The notes under the pieces were generated by a model that was given only the letters and a program-made list of their open reading frames with translations, was not told the DNA's origin and did not search any database. The position numbers and the translations under genes are program-made. Positions 1 to 6,810 of a stretch of DNA of 13,071 bases are shown here, piece by piece. Numbering within the stretch: position 1 is the first letter of the stretch; each line of letters begins with the position of its first letter. Location of the stretch: contig CAYYME010000016.1 of assembly GCA_964473005.1 (NCBI GenBank), forward strand, positions 1-13,071, written 5' to 3'. The DNA is from JAFCEV01 sp964473005. GTDB taxonomy: Archaea > Nanobdellota > Nanobdellia > Pacearchaeales > GW2011-AR1.

Positions 1-48
1 TTGATGATATACCAAATATTCCAATGCCTTATTTATGCTAGTTATCAT
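1..48 (-). CDS. Possible N-terminus of a gene running off the left edge
   Basis: A reading frame opens with ATG at 48 and stays open to the window edge, giving 16 residues beginning MITSINKALEYL. A TATA-like stretch (about 69-80, read on the minus strand as CTTTTTATACTA) lies about 27 bases upstream of the ATG, the spacing expected for a leaderless archaeal transcript. Sixteen residues are too few to assign a family, and a frame this short can be open by chance. Confidence 0.25.
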   Translation of the reverse strand, partial: MITSINKALEYLVYHQ

Positions 49-93
49 AAAATATCTTAAAATTATTAGTATAAAAAGATTACTATAATAAAT

Positions 94-411
94 TCACAAA
101 TGCCTCTTTATTCTTTCTTCTAATTCCTCAGCAGGCATTGAACCTATAAATTGTTCAGCAACTTCTCCATCTTTAAACAAGATAAAATTGGGGATAGAAT
201 GCACCCCGAATTTGCTCGCGAGCATCTGATTTTCCCCGACATCTATTTTTCCGACTTTTAGTTTCCCCTTCATCTTTTCTGCTATCTCTTCCAGCACAGG
301 ACTCATCATCAGACAAGGCATGCACCAGTCAGCAAAAAAATCCACCAGCACAACACCTTCTTTGATGAAATCATCAAACATGCCGTTTGTCAGTTCTTTT
401 GTGTGTTCCAT
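94..411 (-). CDS. trxA: Thioredoxin
   Basis: Small cytosolic thiol-disulfide oxidoreductase of 105 residues, the usual length for a single-domain thioredoxin. The fold is recognisable: VLVDFFADW strand (residues 21-29), the redox motif WCMPC with C30 and C33, and the cis-proline loop SIPNFILFKDG (Pro near 74). The active-site dipeptide is Met-Pro rather than the common Gly-Pro, which may shift its redox potential. It lies next to nucleotide-biosynthesis genes, so it may act as a general reductant; class III reductase itself usually uses formate or a thioredoxin/glutaredoxin-type donor, depending on subtype, so supplying NrdD is possible but inferred. It is divergent from thyA. A TATA-like box near 433-444 on the minus strand, about 27 bases upstream of the ATG, fits a leaderless transcript. 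The stop codon is TGA. Family assignment is firm; the partner is not. Confidence 0.96.
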   Translation of the reverse strand: MEHTKELTNGMFDDFIKEGVVLVDFFADWCMPCLMMSPVLEEIAEKMKGKLKVGKIDVGENQMLASKFGVHSIPNFILFKDGEVAEQFIGSMPAEELEERIKRHL

Positions 412-509
412 AATTTTTATCCTAAAAAAAAGATATTTTTAAAGATGTTGGTTTGGAATATATTTCAAAATACACATCTATTTAAAAAAGATAATTAATA
501 AAAGATATT
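412..509. promoter_or_regulatory. Divergent trxA/thyA promoter with nested inverted repeats
   Basis: TATA-like boxes face both ways: about 433-444 on the minus strand for trxA, and TTTAAAAA at 481-488 on the plus strand, 22-29 bases before the thyA ATG. Between them is an 18-base near-perfect palindrome, TTTGGAATA (452-460) against TATTTCAAA (461-469), with one G-T mismatch. It is enclosed by a second inverted pair, AGATGT (443-448) and ACATCT (474-479). This could be an operator serving both genes; no regulator can be assigned. Confidence 0.5.
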
Positions 510-1598
510 ATGACTCAGCAATATCAAAATCTCTTAAAGAAGATTATCTTAAAAGGAGATGTTGGATACGAACCAAGAACAAGAGAACATACAATAGGTA
601 TTTCTGCATTTTCAAGCTCTTATGATTTAGGAGAAGGATTTCCTAACTTAACCACAAAGAATGTTCCTCCAAGACTTCCTTTTGAAGAATTATTCTGGAA
701 ACTTCGTGGGGAGAGAAATGTAAAGTCACTTGTTGATAAAGATGTTAATATTTGGACTGCTAATGCTTTTGACAGATACTTAAAACATAAAGGATTAAAT
801 GAACAAATTCCAAAGCATTCTCCTCAATGGAATAAAGAGTTTGAAAGATATTCTGAAAAAATAAAAAATGATCCTGAATTTGCAAATGAAGCAGGAGATT
901 TAGGTCCTGTTTATGGATTTCAATGGAGACATTGGCCAGGTCCAGACGGAAAAGAATTTGACCAATTAGTAAAGGCATTGAATGGAATTAAAAATAATCC
1001 TGGTTCAAGATATCATGTTCTTAATTCGTGGAACGTGGCAGATTTAGAAAAAATGGCTTTAGGTCCCTGTCCATTTTGGCATCAATTTAGTGTTTTTGGA
1101 GAGAATATAGACCTAACAATGGTTCAGAGAAGTAATGATTCTTACTTAGGAGATCCTTTTAATCAAGCACAAGATGCCTTATTTTTAACACTTGTTGCAA
1201 ATGAAGCAGGACTCAATGCAAGATATTTTAATCATCAAACAATCAATACACATATTTATCTTGGAGTTGCACCAAGATCAGACTTTTGGAAAAATCAAAA
1301 AAACGTAGAGAAATTCAAAGACAAATTTAAAAATATCACCAACAGAGAAGACTATATGGATTTAAGAGATTGGTATCTAAAACAATCTCCTGAAGAAAGT
1401 GAAGGAAATGAAAAGAAAGATCATATGCCATTTGTTTTGCAACAACTATCAAAAGAGCCCAGAAATTCTCCTTCTTTAAGAATAATAAATCCAAAACTTC
1501 CTCTGCTAGAAGCAATATATCTTCCTGTTTTAGACGTTGTTGAATTAAAAAATTATGATCCTCACAAGTGGGCTTCTAAGGCAGAAATGGCTGCTTAG
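510..1598 (+). CDS. thyA: Thymidylate synthase, ThyA type
   Basis: Makes dTMP from dUMP using methylene-tetrahydrofolate. Seen motifs: the N-terminal substrate region NLTTKNVPPRLPFEELFWKLRGERN (residues 46-70, with gaps relative to typical enzymes), GPVYGFQWRHW (132-142), the nucleophile Cys187 in ALGPCPFWHQF, the phosphate-binding QRSND (206-210), LGDPFNQAQ with Asn218, and NTHIY (246-250). At 362 residues it is longer than a typical ThyA of about 260; extra length lies at residues 97-130 and in a charged insert at about 255-325. The nucleophile is followed by Pro instead of the usual His (PCH), so the enzyme is divergent but keeps the main catalytic residues. The start is a likely leaderless ATG. 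The stop (TAG) is followed after five bases by tmk, so the two are probably cotranscribed. Together with the neighbouring dCMP deaminase it forms the dCMP-dUMP-dTMP-dTDP route. Confidence 0.93.
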   Translation: MTQQYQNLLKKIILKGDVGYEPRTREHTIGISAFSSSYDLGEGFPNLTTKNVPPRLPFEELFWKLRGERNVKSLVDKDVNIWTANAFDRYLKHKGLNEQIPKHSPQWNKEFERYSEKIKNDPEFANEAGDLGPVYGFQWRHWPGPDGKEFDQLVKALNGIKNNPGSRYHVLNSWNVADLEKMALGPCPFWHQFSVFGENIDLTMVQRSNDSYLGDPFNQAQDALFLTLVANEAGLNARYFNHQTINTHIYLGVAPRSDFWKNQKNVEKFKDKFKNITNREDYMDLRDWYLKQSPEESEGNEKKDHMPFVLQQLSKEPRNSPSLRIINPKLPLLEAIYLPVLDVVELKNYDPHKWASKAEMAA

Positions 1599-1603
1599 TA
1601 AAA

Positions 1604-2221
1604 ATGAAAAGAGGAAAATATATTATCTTTGAAGGTGGAGAGGGATGTGGCAAATCTACTCATTCTGATTTTGTTCTGGATTATCTCAGCAAAAAAGGAA
1701 TTTCTGCAATAAAATCCAGAGAGCCGGGAGGAGTAAATGAAGCAGAACAGATAAGGGAGGTTCTTTTAAACAAAGAAAATGATCTTCATCCTTTATCCGA
1801 GCTTTATTTATTTCAGGCTGCAAGAACAGAATTTTTCCGAAGAGTAATAATTCCAAACTTAGAGAGTGGAAATTCAGTTCTCTCAGACCGCTCAATGTAT
1901 TCTTCAGAAGCCTATCAGGGATATGCAGGAGGAATTGACTTAAAATTAATTAAGAGTCTTAATAAAAAATCTACTTTTGGAATTAAGCCCGATTTAGTGG
2001 TATTAATAGATATTGCTCCTGAAAAAGGTTTAGGGAAAGAATCTAACCCTGACAGAATGGCTGGGAAAGGACTGGATTTTCATAAAAAAGTAAACTCAGG
2101 GTATTTAGATATTGCAAAGGAAAATCCTGAATTTTTCTTAGTTATTCCCTATATTGAAAATGGAGTTGAGGGTATGAAATCCCTGTATCTCCCAAGAATA
2201 AATGAATTATTTAAATTTTAA
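1604..2221 (+). CDS. tmk: Thymidylate (dTMP) kinase
   Basis: Phosphorylates dTMP to dTDP with ATP. The 205-residue length is normal for the family. Seen: the P-loop EGGEGCGKST (about 10-19), the REPGG substrate motif, the DRS motif in SDRSMYSSEAYQGYAGG (the family usually has DRY/DRF), and a lid-region segment NPDRMAGKGLDFHKKVNSGYLDIA, matching the family pattern DR.E....F...V..GY with Ala for Glu. It starts six bases after the first base of the thyA stop codon, so it is probably translated from the same transcript. It converges with the dCMP deaminase gene, overlapping it by four bases at the stop codons. The family is secure; another nucleoside monophosphate kinase substrate is unlikely given the gene order. 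Confidence 0.92.
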   Translation: MKRGKYIIFEGGEGCGKSTHSDFVLDYLSKKGISAIKSREPGGVNEAEQIREVLLNKENDLHPLSELYLFQAARTEFFRRVIIPNLESGNSVLSDRSMYSSEAYQGYAGGIDLKLIKSLNKKSTFGIKPDLVVLIDIAPEKGLGKESNPDRMAGKGLDFHKKVNSGYLDIAKENPEFFLVIPYIENGVEGMKSLYLPRINELFKF

Positions 2222-3243
2222 TATTCTTCAACTTCGTCATTTAAAATATTTAAATCTATTCCGGCTTGCTGAAACATTTCTTCAGAATCTTTTCCAGCAT
2301 GATATTTTTTTTCGCAAACAACTCTTTTGATTCCAGAGTTGATAATCATTTTTGCGCAAACAATACAAGGAGTCATCTTACAATATAATGTCGCACCATC
2401 AATTGGAATTCCGAGTTTTGCTGCCTGGCAAATCGCGTTTTGTTCTGCATGAGTTGTTCTGACACAATGTTCTGAAATACTTCCATCCTCGTGAATTGTT
2501 TTTTTAATTTGATGCCCAACTTCATCACAATGAGGCAAGCCTTTTGGAGAACCAACATAACCTGTAACTAAAATTTGTTTATTTTTTGCAATAACACATC
2601 CGCTTTTTCCCCTATTGCATGTTGCTCTTGTAGCAACTGCTCTTGAAACTTCCATAAAATATTCATCCCATGTTGGGCGGGGGATTTTTTTCTCAAGTTC
2701 ATCATAAAGTTTTTTTACATCCTCCCTTGCTTCTTCTAATGTTCCAGAATTAATCAAAGTAACATCTGCTAATTGCATACATTTTTCAACAGCTTGTCCA
2801 GTTGTGGATTCTCCGACACCTTTATCTCTGTTATCCACCCTTAGAAATTCTTCAAATGTTTTTGGGTCACTTTCGCGATTTCTTTCAACTAATCTTTTAA
2901 ATCTAATTTCTCTTGGTGCGTCCACCGAAACAAGAAAAAATCCCTTAAGTTTCTTTAAAGTTTCAACTTCAGAAGGATTACGAATACCATCTACCATCGC
3001 TTTTTTATATTCTTGATTTTTAATTTTATTTAACACTCTCTCGGCAAGAAAAGTAGACCCCTGAGTTTCTCTTAGATGGTTTCCTAAATTCTGTAAATTC
3101 TCTCTTGTAAGGGGAATTTTATTTTCTTTTGCAACTTCTCTCAATTCATCAGACAAAGACAAATAAACAAAACCTTTTTCTTTAAAAAATTCAGAAACAA
3201 CCCCTTTTCCAGAAGCCAAAGTTCCTGTAAGCCCGATTATCAT
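2218..3243 (-). CDS. Fusion of an adenylate/dephospho-CoA-kinase-like domain with dCMP deaminase
   Basis: Two domains in one 341-residue protein. The N-terminal half (about 1-175) is a P-loop kinase-like domain with GTLASGKG at 7-14 and a lid-like RLVERNRESDP segment, resembling dephospho-CoA kinase and archaeal UPF0200-type kinases. The C-terminal half (about 190-341) is a zinc cytidine/deoxycytidylate deaminase: HAEQNA (His265, catalytic Glu267) and TPCIVCAK (Cys293, Cys296), preceded by the dCMP-deaminase-type segment RAVATRATCNRGKSGCVI. The deaminase would turn dCMP into dUMP for the adjacent thyA. The kinase half may act on a nucleotide of the same pathway; that is inference, and it might instead be regulatory. 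An N-terminal kinase-like region is also known in yeast Dcd1. A T/A-rich TATA-like box near 3266-3276 lies about 27 bases upstream of the ATG. Confidence 0.92.
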   Translation of the reverse strand: MIIGLTGTLASGKGVVSEFFKEKGFVYLSLSDELREVAKENKIPLTRENLQNLGNHLRETQGSTFLAERVLNKIKNQEYKKAMVDGIRNPSEVETLKKLKGFFLVSVDAPREIRFKRLVERNRESDPKTFEEFLRVDNRDKGVGESTTGQAVEKCMQLADVTLINSGTLEEAREDVKKLYDELEKKIPRPTWDEYFMEVSRAVATRATCNRGKSGCVIAKNKQILVTGYVGSPKGLPHCDEVGHQIKKTIHEDGSISEHCVRTTHAEQNAICQAAKLGIPIDGATLYCKMTPCIVCAKMIINSGIKRVVCEKKYHAGKDSEEMFQQAGIDLNILNDEVEEY

Positions 3244-3301
3244 AAAGAATCTTAATCCCTTTCTTTTTTAAAAATTATTGTGATACAAATAGTTAATTAA
3301 C

Positions 3302-4006
3302 TTAAACTCTAATTTCAATTTTATCAAAGAAATCTTTAACGTCTTCTTTAATTTCAAGCAGATATTCTTCAGAAACATCTTTTTCTTTCAAAAAATTCTT
3401 GTCAATTAATTTTCCCTGATTTTTAAAACCCTGCAAAACATATTTTTTTGGTCTTTTTTCCAGAATTTTCATTACCCATTCACAAAGAGCTTTTATCTCT
3501 TCCCTATTGTGAAACCTATTTAAAATCGTTGTTCTAAACTCATAATCAATTCCTGATTCAGCAATAACTTTTATACTCTTTTGTATTTTTTCAATGTTAA
3601 CATCAACTCCTGCAACTTTAGAATAATTTTCCTTTGAAGATTTTAAATCCATCGAAACAAAATCAATCAATCCCTTTTCAATAAATTCCTTTAATTTTTC
3701 AGGGAAACTCCCATTTGTGTCCATCTTAATAAAATAACCCAAACTTTTTATTTCTCTCAGGAAATTTTCTTCTAAACTTAACAAAGGCTCCCCACCTGTG
3801 ATACAAACTCCATCAAGATACTTTTTCCTTTTTTTTAAAAAATCAAGAATTTCTTCTTCGGAATATTTTATATTGTTTTTTTCAATGACTAATTCAGGAT
3901 TATGGCAAAAACCGCATCTGAAATTACACCCATACAAAAAAAGAGTGCAAGCTAATTTATCTGGATAATCAATTAAAGTTAATTTTTGCAGTCCACTGAT
4001 TATCAT
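3302..4006 (-). CDS. nrdG: Anaerobic ribonucleoside-triphosphate reductase activating protein (radical SAM)
   Basis: Radical S-adenosylmethionine enzyme that installs the glycyl radical on class III ribonucleotide reductase. The N-terminus MIISGLQKLTLIDYPDKLACTLFL is the family signature, followed by the [4Fe-4S] motif CNFRCGFCHNPEL (CX3CX2C) and the SAM-binding VCITGGEPLL. I chose the ATG at 4006 (234 residues). An in-frame ATG at 4066 would add 20 lysine-rich, non-conserved residues and overlap the small glycyl-radical reading frame. From 4006 the gene starts ten bases after that frame's stop codon, giving the order nrdR-nrdD-glycyl domain-nrdG on one strand. No clear Shine-Dalgarno sequence precedes 4006, so translational coupling is possible. 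The family is firm; the start is likely. Confidence 0.92.
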   Translation of the reverse strand: MIISGLQKLTLIDYPDKLACTLFLYGCNFRCGFCHNPELVIEKNNIKYSEEEILDFLKKRKKYLDGVCITGGEPLLSLEENFLREIKSLGYFIKMDTNGSFPEKLKEFIEKGLIDFVSMDLKSSKENYSKVAGVDVNIEKIQKSIKVIAESGIDYEFRTTILNRFHNREEIKALCEWVMKILEKRPKKYVLQGFKNQGKLIDKNFLKEKDVSEEYLLEIKEDVKDFFDKIEIRV

Positions 4007-4016
4007 TTTGCACTTA

Positions 4017-4154
4017 TTAAGTTTTAAACATTTTTCTGTCTTTGAATTCTTCTCTTTTTCCTTCATTCCATTGTTCTACAGGCCTTAAATATCCAACAAC
4101 TCTGGAATACCTTTCACATTTTGTTCTTCCTTCAATTTCTTTTTCCATTTTCAT
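4017..4154 (-). CDS. nrdD: Split-off glycyl-radical domain of class III ribonucleotide reductase
   Basis: A 45-residue reading frame, MKMEKEIEGRTKC then ERYSRVVGYLRPVEQW and NEGKREEFKDRKMF. This is the C-terminal glycyl-radical segment of NrdD: RVVGY carries the radical glycine (Gly21 from the first Met), followed by the conserved WN.GK..E..DR block. In other class III reductases this segment is the end of the same chain. Here it lies in the same frame as the 678-residue catalytic protein, separated from it by TGA GGG. A GAGGG at 4155-4159 sits six bases before the second ATG (4146-4148), an ideal ribosome-binding site, so it may be made as a separate 43-residue peptide by coupled reinitiation. 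Alternatives are UGA readthrough, a real nonsense mutation, or an assembly error. Cys13 is probably the fourth zinc ligand whose partners (Cys645, Cys658, Cys661) lie in the upstream protein. Confidence 0.88.
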   Translation of the reverse strand: MKMEKEIEGRTKCERYSRVVGYLRPVEQWNEGKREEFKDRKMFKT

Positions 4155-4159
4155 CCCTC
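4155..4159 (-). promoter_or_regulatory. Shine-Dalgarno sequence at the nrdD split
   Basis: On the minus strand the junction reads AAA TGA GGG ATG AAA ATG. GAGGG overlaps the TGA stop and sits six bases before the second ATG. This spacing suits reinitiation by a ribosome that has just finished nrdD, and it is the main sequence evidence that the glycyl-radical domain is translated as its own peptide. Confidence 0.55.
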
Positions 4160-6194
4160 ATTTAATTAATTGAACTTCTTTCTGGTTTTCTTTATATCCA
4201 ATTTCCTGATCGCATTTTGGACAGTACTCATGGTCTCCTGAAATGTAACCGTGTTTTGGACAAATTGAAAAAGTAGGAGTTAATGTAAAATAAGGCAAGT
4301 TAAAATTTTCTGATATTTTCTTGACAAGTTTTTTGACGCCAGATTTATCTAAACGTTCTCCAACAAACCCATGGAAAACTGTCCCGCCAGTATATTTTGT
4401 CTGTAACTCGTCCTGCAACTCTAATGCTTCAATTAAATCATCAGTATAATTTACAGGAAGCTGACTCGAATTTGTATAATATGGTTTTGCTCCTTGTTTT
4501 AGAGAAACTTCGTTTGCAACAATAATCCTCCCAAATCTTTTTTTGTCACCTTTTGCGAAATGATAAGTTGTTCCTTCTCCAGGAGTTGCCTCTAAATTAT
4601 AAATGTTCCCTGTTTCCTCCTGATACTCCTCCAATTTCTCCCTCATAAAATCCAAAATTTTTAAAGCAAATTTTTTTCCTTTTTCAGTTGCAATTGTTTC
4701 TCCGGGCATAAAATTCACAATCGCCTCATTCATTCCAAGCAAACCAATTGTGGAAAAATGGTTTTTCCAATATTGCTGAAATCTTTTATAAATATGTCTT
4801 AAATAAAATTTTGAATAGGGATACAATCCTACCTCAGTGAATCTTTCCAGAACTTTCCTTTTTATTTCAAGACTTTCTTTAGCAAGTTCCATTAATCTCC
4901 CCAGTTTTTCCAATAAATCTTCTTCATCAACAGCAGTAAATCCCAGTCTTGGCAAATTTATTGTAACAACCCCAATACTCCCAGTTTGAGGATTCGCTCC
5001 AAATAAACCCCCTCCTCTTTTTCTTAATTCCTTTTGATCCAGCCTTAGACGACAACACATGCTTCTTGCATCTTCCGGATTCATGTCTGAATTAATAAAA
5101 TTAGAAAAATAGGGGATTCCGTACTTTGCTGTCATCTCCCAAATCAAATCATATTCTGGATTGTCCCAATCAAAATCTTTTGTAATGTTATAGGTTGGTA
5201 TCGGAAAAGTAAAAACTCTTCCATTTGCATCACCCTCAATCATGCAATCTGCAAAAGCTTTGTTAATCATATCCATCTCTTTTTGAAATTCCTTGTATGT
5301 TTCTTTTTGGGGTTTTCCTCCAATAATTGCAGGCTCGTCTTTCATGTAGTTTGGAACTTTTAAATCCATCGTAATATTTGTAAAAGGTGTTTGAAAACCA
5401 ACTCTCGTCGGAACAGCGAGATTAAATAAAAATTCCTGCATTGCTTGTTTTACTTTCTTATAATCACAATCATCATATCTAACAAAAGGAGCCAATAAAG
5501 TATCAAAATTTGAAAATGCCTGTGCACCCGCAGTTTCTCCTTGCAAAGTATAAAAAAAATTCACAATTTGTCCCAAAGCCGTTCTAAAATGTTTTGCTGG
5601 TTTTGAAGATACTTTTCCAGAAACACCAGTAAAACCAGTAATTAATAAATCTTTTAAATCCCATCCAACACAATATGCTCCGAGAGTTCCTAAATCATGA
5701 ATATGTAAATCAGTATGCTCATGAATCTGCCTTATTGCTTCAGGATAGACCCTTCTTATCCAGTAATTGGTGATTATTTTCGTTGCAAGATAATTATTCA
5801 ATCCCTGCAGAGAAAACCCCATATTAGAATTCTCTTTAATCATCCAGTCATTCAATCCAATATAATCTTCAACAGCATCGATTGTATCAAAAAGTACTTT
5901 GACATTCCTTAATTCATCATGACTTTTTCTATAAAGAATATAGGCTTTTGCTGTTTTTGCATGCCCCTCTTCAATCAACATTTTCTCAACAAGGTCCTGC
6001 ACTTCCTCAACTTTTGGGATTCCTTTATCCCCCCACTCTTTATCTAGGTTTTTAACAATTAAATCAGAAATTTCTTCTGTTCTTTTTTTATCTGTTCCTC
6101 CAACAGATTTAACAGCTTTCCAGATAGCCTCACTTATTTTGGATTTATCAAAAAGCACGACACTTCCGTCACGTTTCCTTATTTTTTTAACCAT
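4158..6194 (-). CDS. nrdD: Class III anaerobic ribonucleoside-triphosphate reductase, catalytic part lacking the glycyl-radical tail
   Basis: Reduces ribonucleoside triphosphates to deoxynucleotides without oxygen. Domains: an ATP-cone allosteric domain (about 1-95, starting VKKIRKRDGSVVLFD) and the ten-stranded barrel with HDLGTLGAYCVGWDL (Cys175), FQTPFTNITMDL (267-278) and SMCCRLRLD (Cys380/Cys381, the active-site thiyl region). The zinc ribbon begins with CPKHGYISGDHEYCPKC (Cys645, Cys658, Cys661) but the chain stops at residue 678 (TGA) before the last zinc ligand and the radical glycine. Both are found in frame two codons later (4017-4154). On its own this protein could not hold the radical, so it must act with the downstream peptide or be extended by readthrough. 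TGA also ends trxA, the ArsR-like gene, the 187-aa gene and the 116-aa gene, which argues against a reassigned UGA. It starts one base after the nrdR stop codon, in the same operon. Confidence 0.95.
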   Translation of the reverse strand: MVKKIRKRDGSVVLFDKSKISEAIWKAVKSVGGTDKKRTEEISDLIVKNLDKEWGDKGIPKVEEVQDLVEKMLIEEGHAKTAKAYILYRKSHDELRNVKVLFDTIDAVEDYIGLNDWMIKENSNMGFSLQGLNNYLATKIITNYWIRRVYPEAIRQIHEHTDLHIHDLGTLGAYCVGWDLKDLLITGFTGVSGKVSSKPAKHFRTALGQIVNFFYTLQGETAGAQAFSNFDTLLAPFVRYDDCDYKKVKQAMQEFLFNLAVPTRVGFQTPFTNITMDLKVPNYMKDEPAIIGGKPQKETYKEFQKEMDMINKAFADCMIEGDANGRVFTFPIPTYNITKDFDWDNPEYDLIWEMTAKYGIPYFSNFINSDMNPEDARSMCCRLRLDQKELRKRGGGLFGANPQTGSIGVVTINLPRLGFTAVDEEDLLEKLGRLMELAKESLEIKRKVLERFTEVGLYPYSKFYLRHIYKRFQQYWKNHFSTIGLLGMNEAIVNFMPGETIATEKGKKFALKILDFMREKLEEYQEETGNIYNLEATPGEGTTYHFAKGDKKRFGRIIVANEVSLKQGAKPYYTNSSQLPVNYTDDLIEALELQDELQTKYTGGTVFHGFVGERLDKSGVKKLVKKISENFNLPYFTLTPTFSICPKHGYISGDHEYCPKCDQEIGYKENQKEVQLIK

Positions 6195-6195
6195 C

Positions 6196-6633
6196 TTAAA
6201 TTTCTTTCATAACCTCTCTGAAATCTTTTATATCCCTAAAGTCCCTATATACTGAAGCAAATCTGATATATGCAACCTTGTCCAACCTTTTTATTTTTTT
6301 AGATACTAAATCACCTATAATTGAACTGTTCACTTCTTTTTTCCCTTTTTTTCTCAGTTGTTCTTCAATTTCGTTTATCATCTGCTGGATTTTATCAAGT
6401 GAAACAGGACGCTTTTCAAATGCTTTTTCCACCCCTGCTTCAAGTTTTTCCCTGCTGAATCTCTCCCGTCTCCCGTCTTTTTTTAGTACATATAAATCGC
6501 TTATCTCTACTTTTTCATATGTGGTAAATCTCTTTTTGCACCTGAGGCACTCCCTTCTCCGTCTTACTCCCTCACGCGAAGCTCTTTTGTCAGTTACTTT
6601 TGATTTAGTATAAAAACAATACGGACATTCCAT
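6196..6633 (-). CDS. nrdR: Transcriptional repressor NrdR
   Basis: Nucleotide-sensing repressor of ribonucleotide reductase genes. The 145-residue length is normal. It has an N-terminal zinc ribbon with Cys3, Cys6, Cys29 and Cys32 (MECPYC and RRRECLRCKKRFTTYE) and a C-terminal ATP-cone (about 48-139) with YVLKKDGRRERFSREKL, VAYIRFASVYRDF and related motifs. The family's ATP-cone binds dATP/ATP and controls DNA binding. It is the first gene of the nrdR-nrdD-glycyl domain-nrdG operon, with one base between its TAA stop and the nrdD ATG. The inverted repeats just upstream (6654-6701) suggest it represses its own operon. NrdR is common in bacteria and patchy in archaea, so horizontal acquisition at some time is possible, but base composition here does not differ obviously from its neighbours. 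Confidence 0.96.
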   Translation of the reverse strand: MECPYCFYTKSKVTDKRASREGVRRRRECLRCKKRFTTYEKVEISDLYVLKKDGRRERFSREKLEAGVEKAFEKRPVSLDKIQQMINEIEEQLRKKGKKEVNSSIIGDLVSKKIKRLDKVAYIRFASVYRDFRDIKDFREVMKEI

Positions 6634-6653
6634 TTTATTATATTTATATTTGT

Positions 6654-6701
6654 ATACAATATGTTGTATGCCTAAAACTTCTTTCTTACTACTCGTTGTA
6701 T
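6654..6701. promoter_or_regulatory. Tandem NrdR-box-like operators upstream of nrdR
   Basis: Box 1 is a perfect inverted repeat, ATACAA-TATG-TTGTAT (6654-6669). Box 2 at 6686-6701, TTACTA-CTCG-TTGTAT, has the same layout with two mismatches in the left arm. The TTGTAT arms are exactly 32 bases apart, about three helical turns, which is how paired NrdR boxes are arranged in known NrdR regulons. Box 1 lies 21-36 bases upstream of the nrdR ATG, overlapping where the TATA box should be, so binding would block transcription of nrdR-nrdD-nrdG. Confidence 0.65.
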
Positions 6702-6799
6702 AGCAAGATATTTATTAAAAAACAGGAAGTATTTAAAGATTTGTAACTTTCAAAAAAAGTAACAAGTTTTTTAAACTTATTTTTCCTGTTCAGATTAAG

Positions 6800-6808
6800 A
6801 GGAGGTGA
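6800..6808 (+). promoter_or_regulatory. Strong Shine-Dalgarno site deciding the start of the small membrane protein
   Basis: AGGAGGTGA lies immediately before AAATGG. It favours the ATG at 6811 over the in-frame GTG at 6805, which is itself part of the ribosome-binding site. It shows that this organism uses Shine-Dalgarno initiation on leadered transcripts. A TATA-like TTTTTTAAACTTA (about 6768-6780) would give a short leader. Confidence 0.7.
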
Positions 6809-6810
6809 AA

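Noticed and set aside
3275..3295. Possible NrdR box upstream of the dCMP deaminase fusion (ATTGTGATACAAAT)
   Set aside because: Only four-base arms pair, the spacing does not match the nrdR boxes, and no second box lies 32 bases away.
4158..4160. UGA in nrdD as selenocysteine or a reassigned codon
   Set aside because: The position is in a linker, not a catalytic or Cys site, and TGA ends at least four other genes here at normal protein lengths.
6278..6613. Plus-strand 111-residue frame opposite nrdR
   Set aside because: Serine/phenylalanine-rich shadow of nrdR, which has clear motifs on the other strand.
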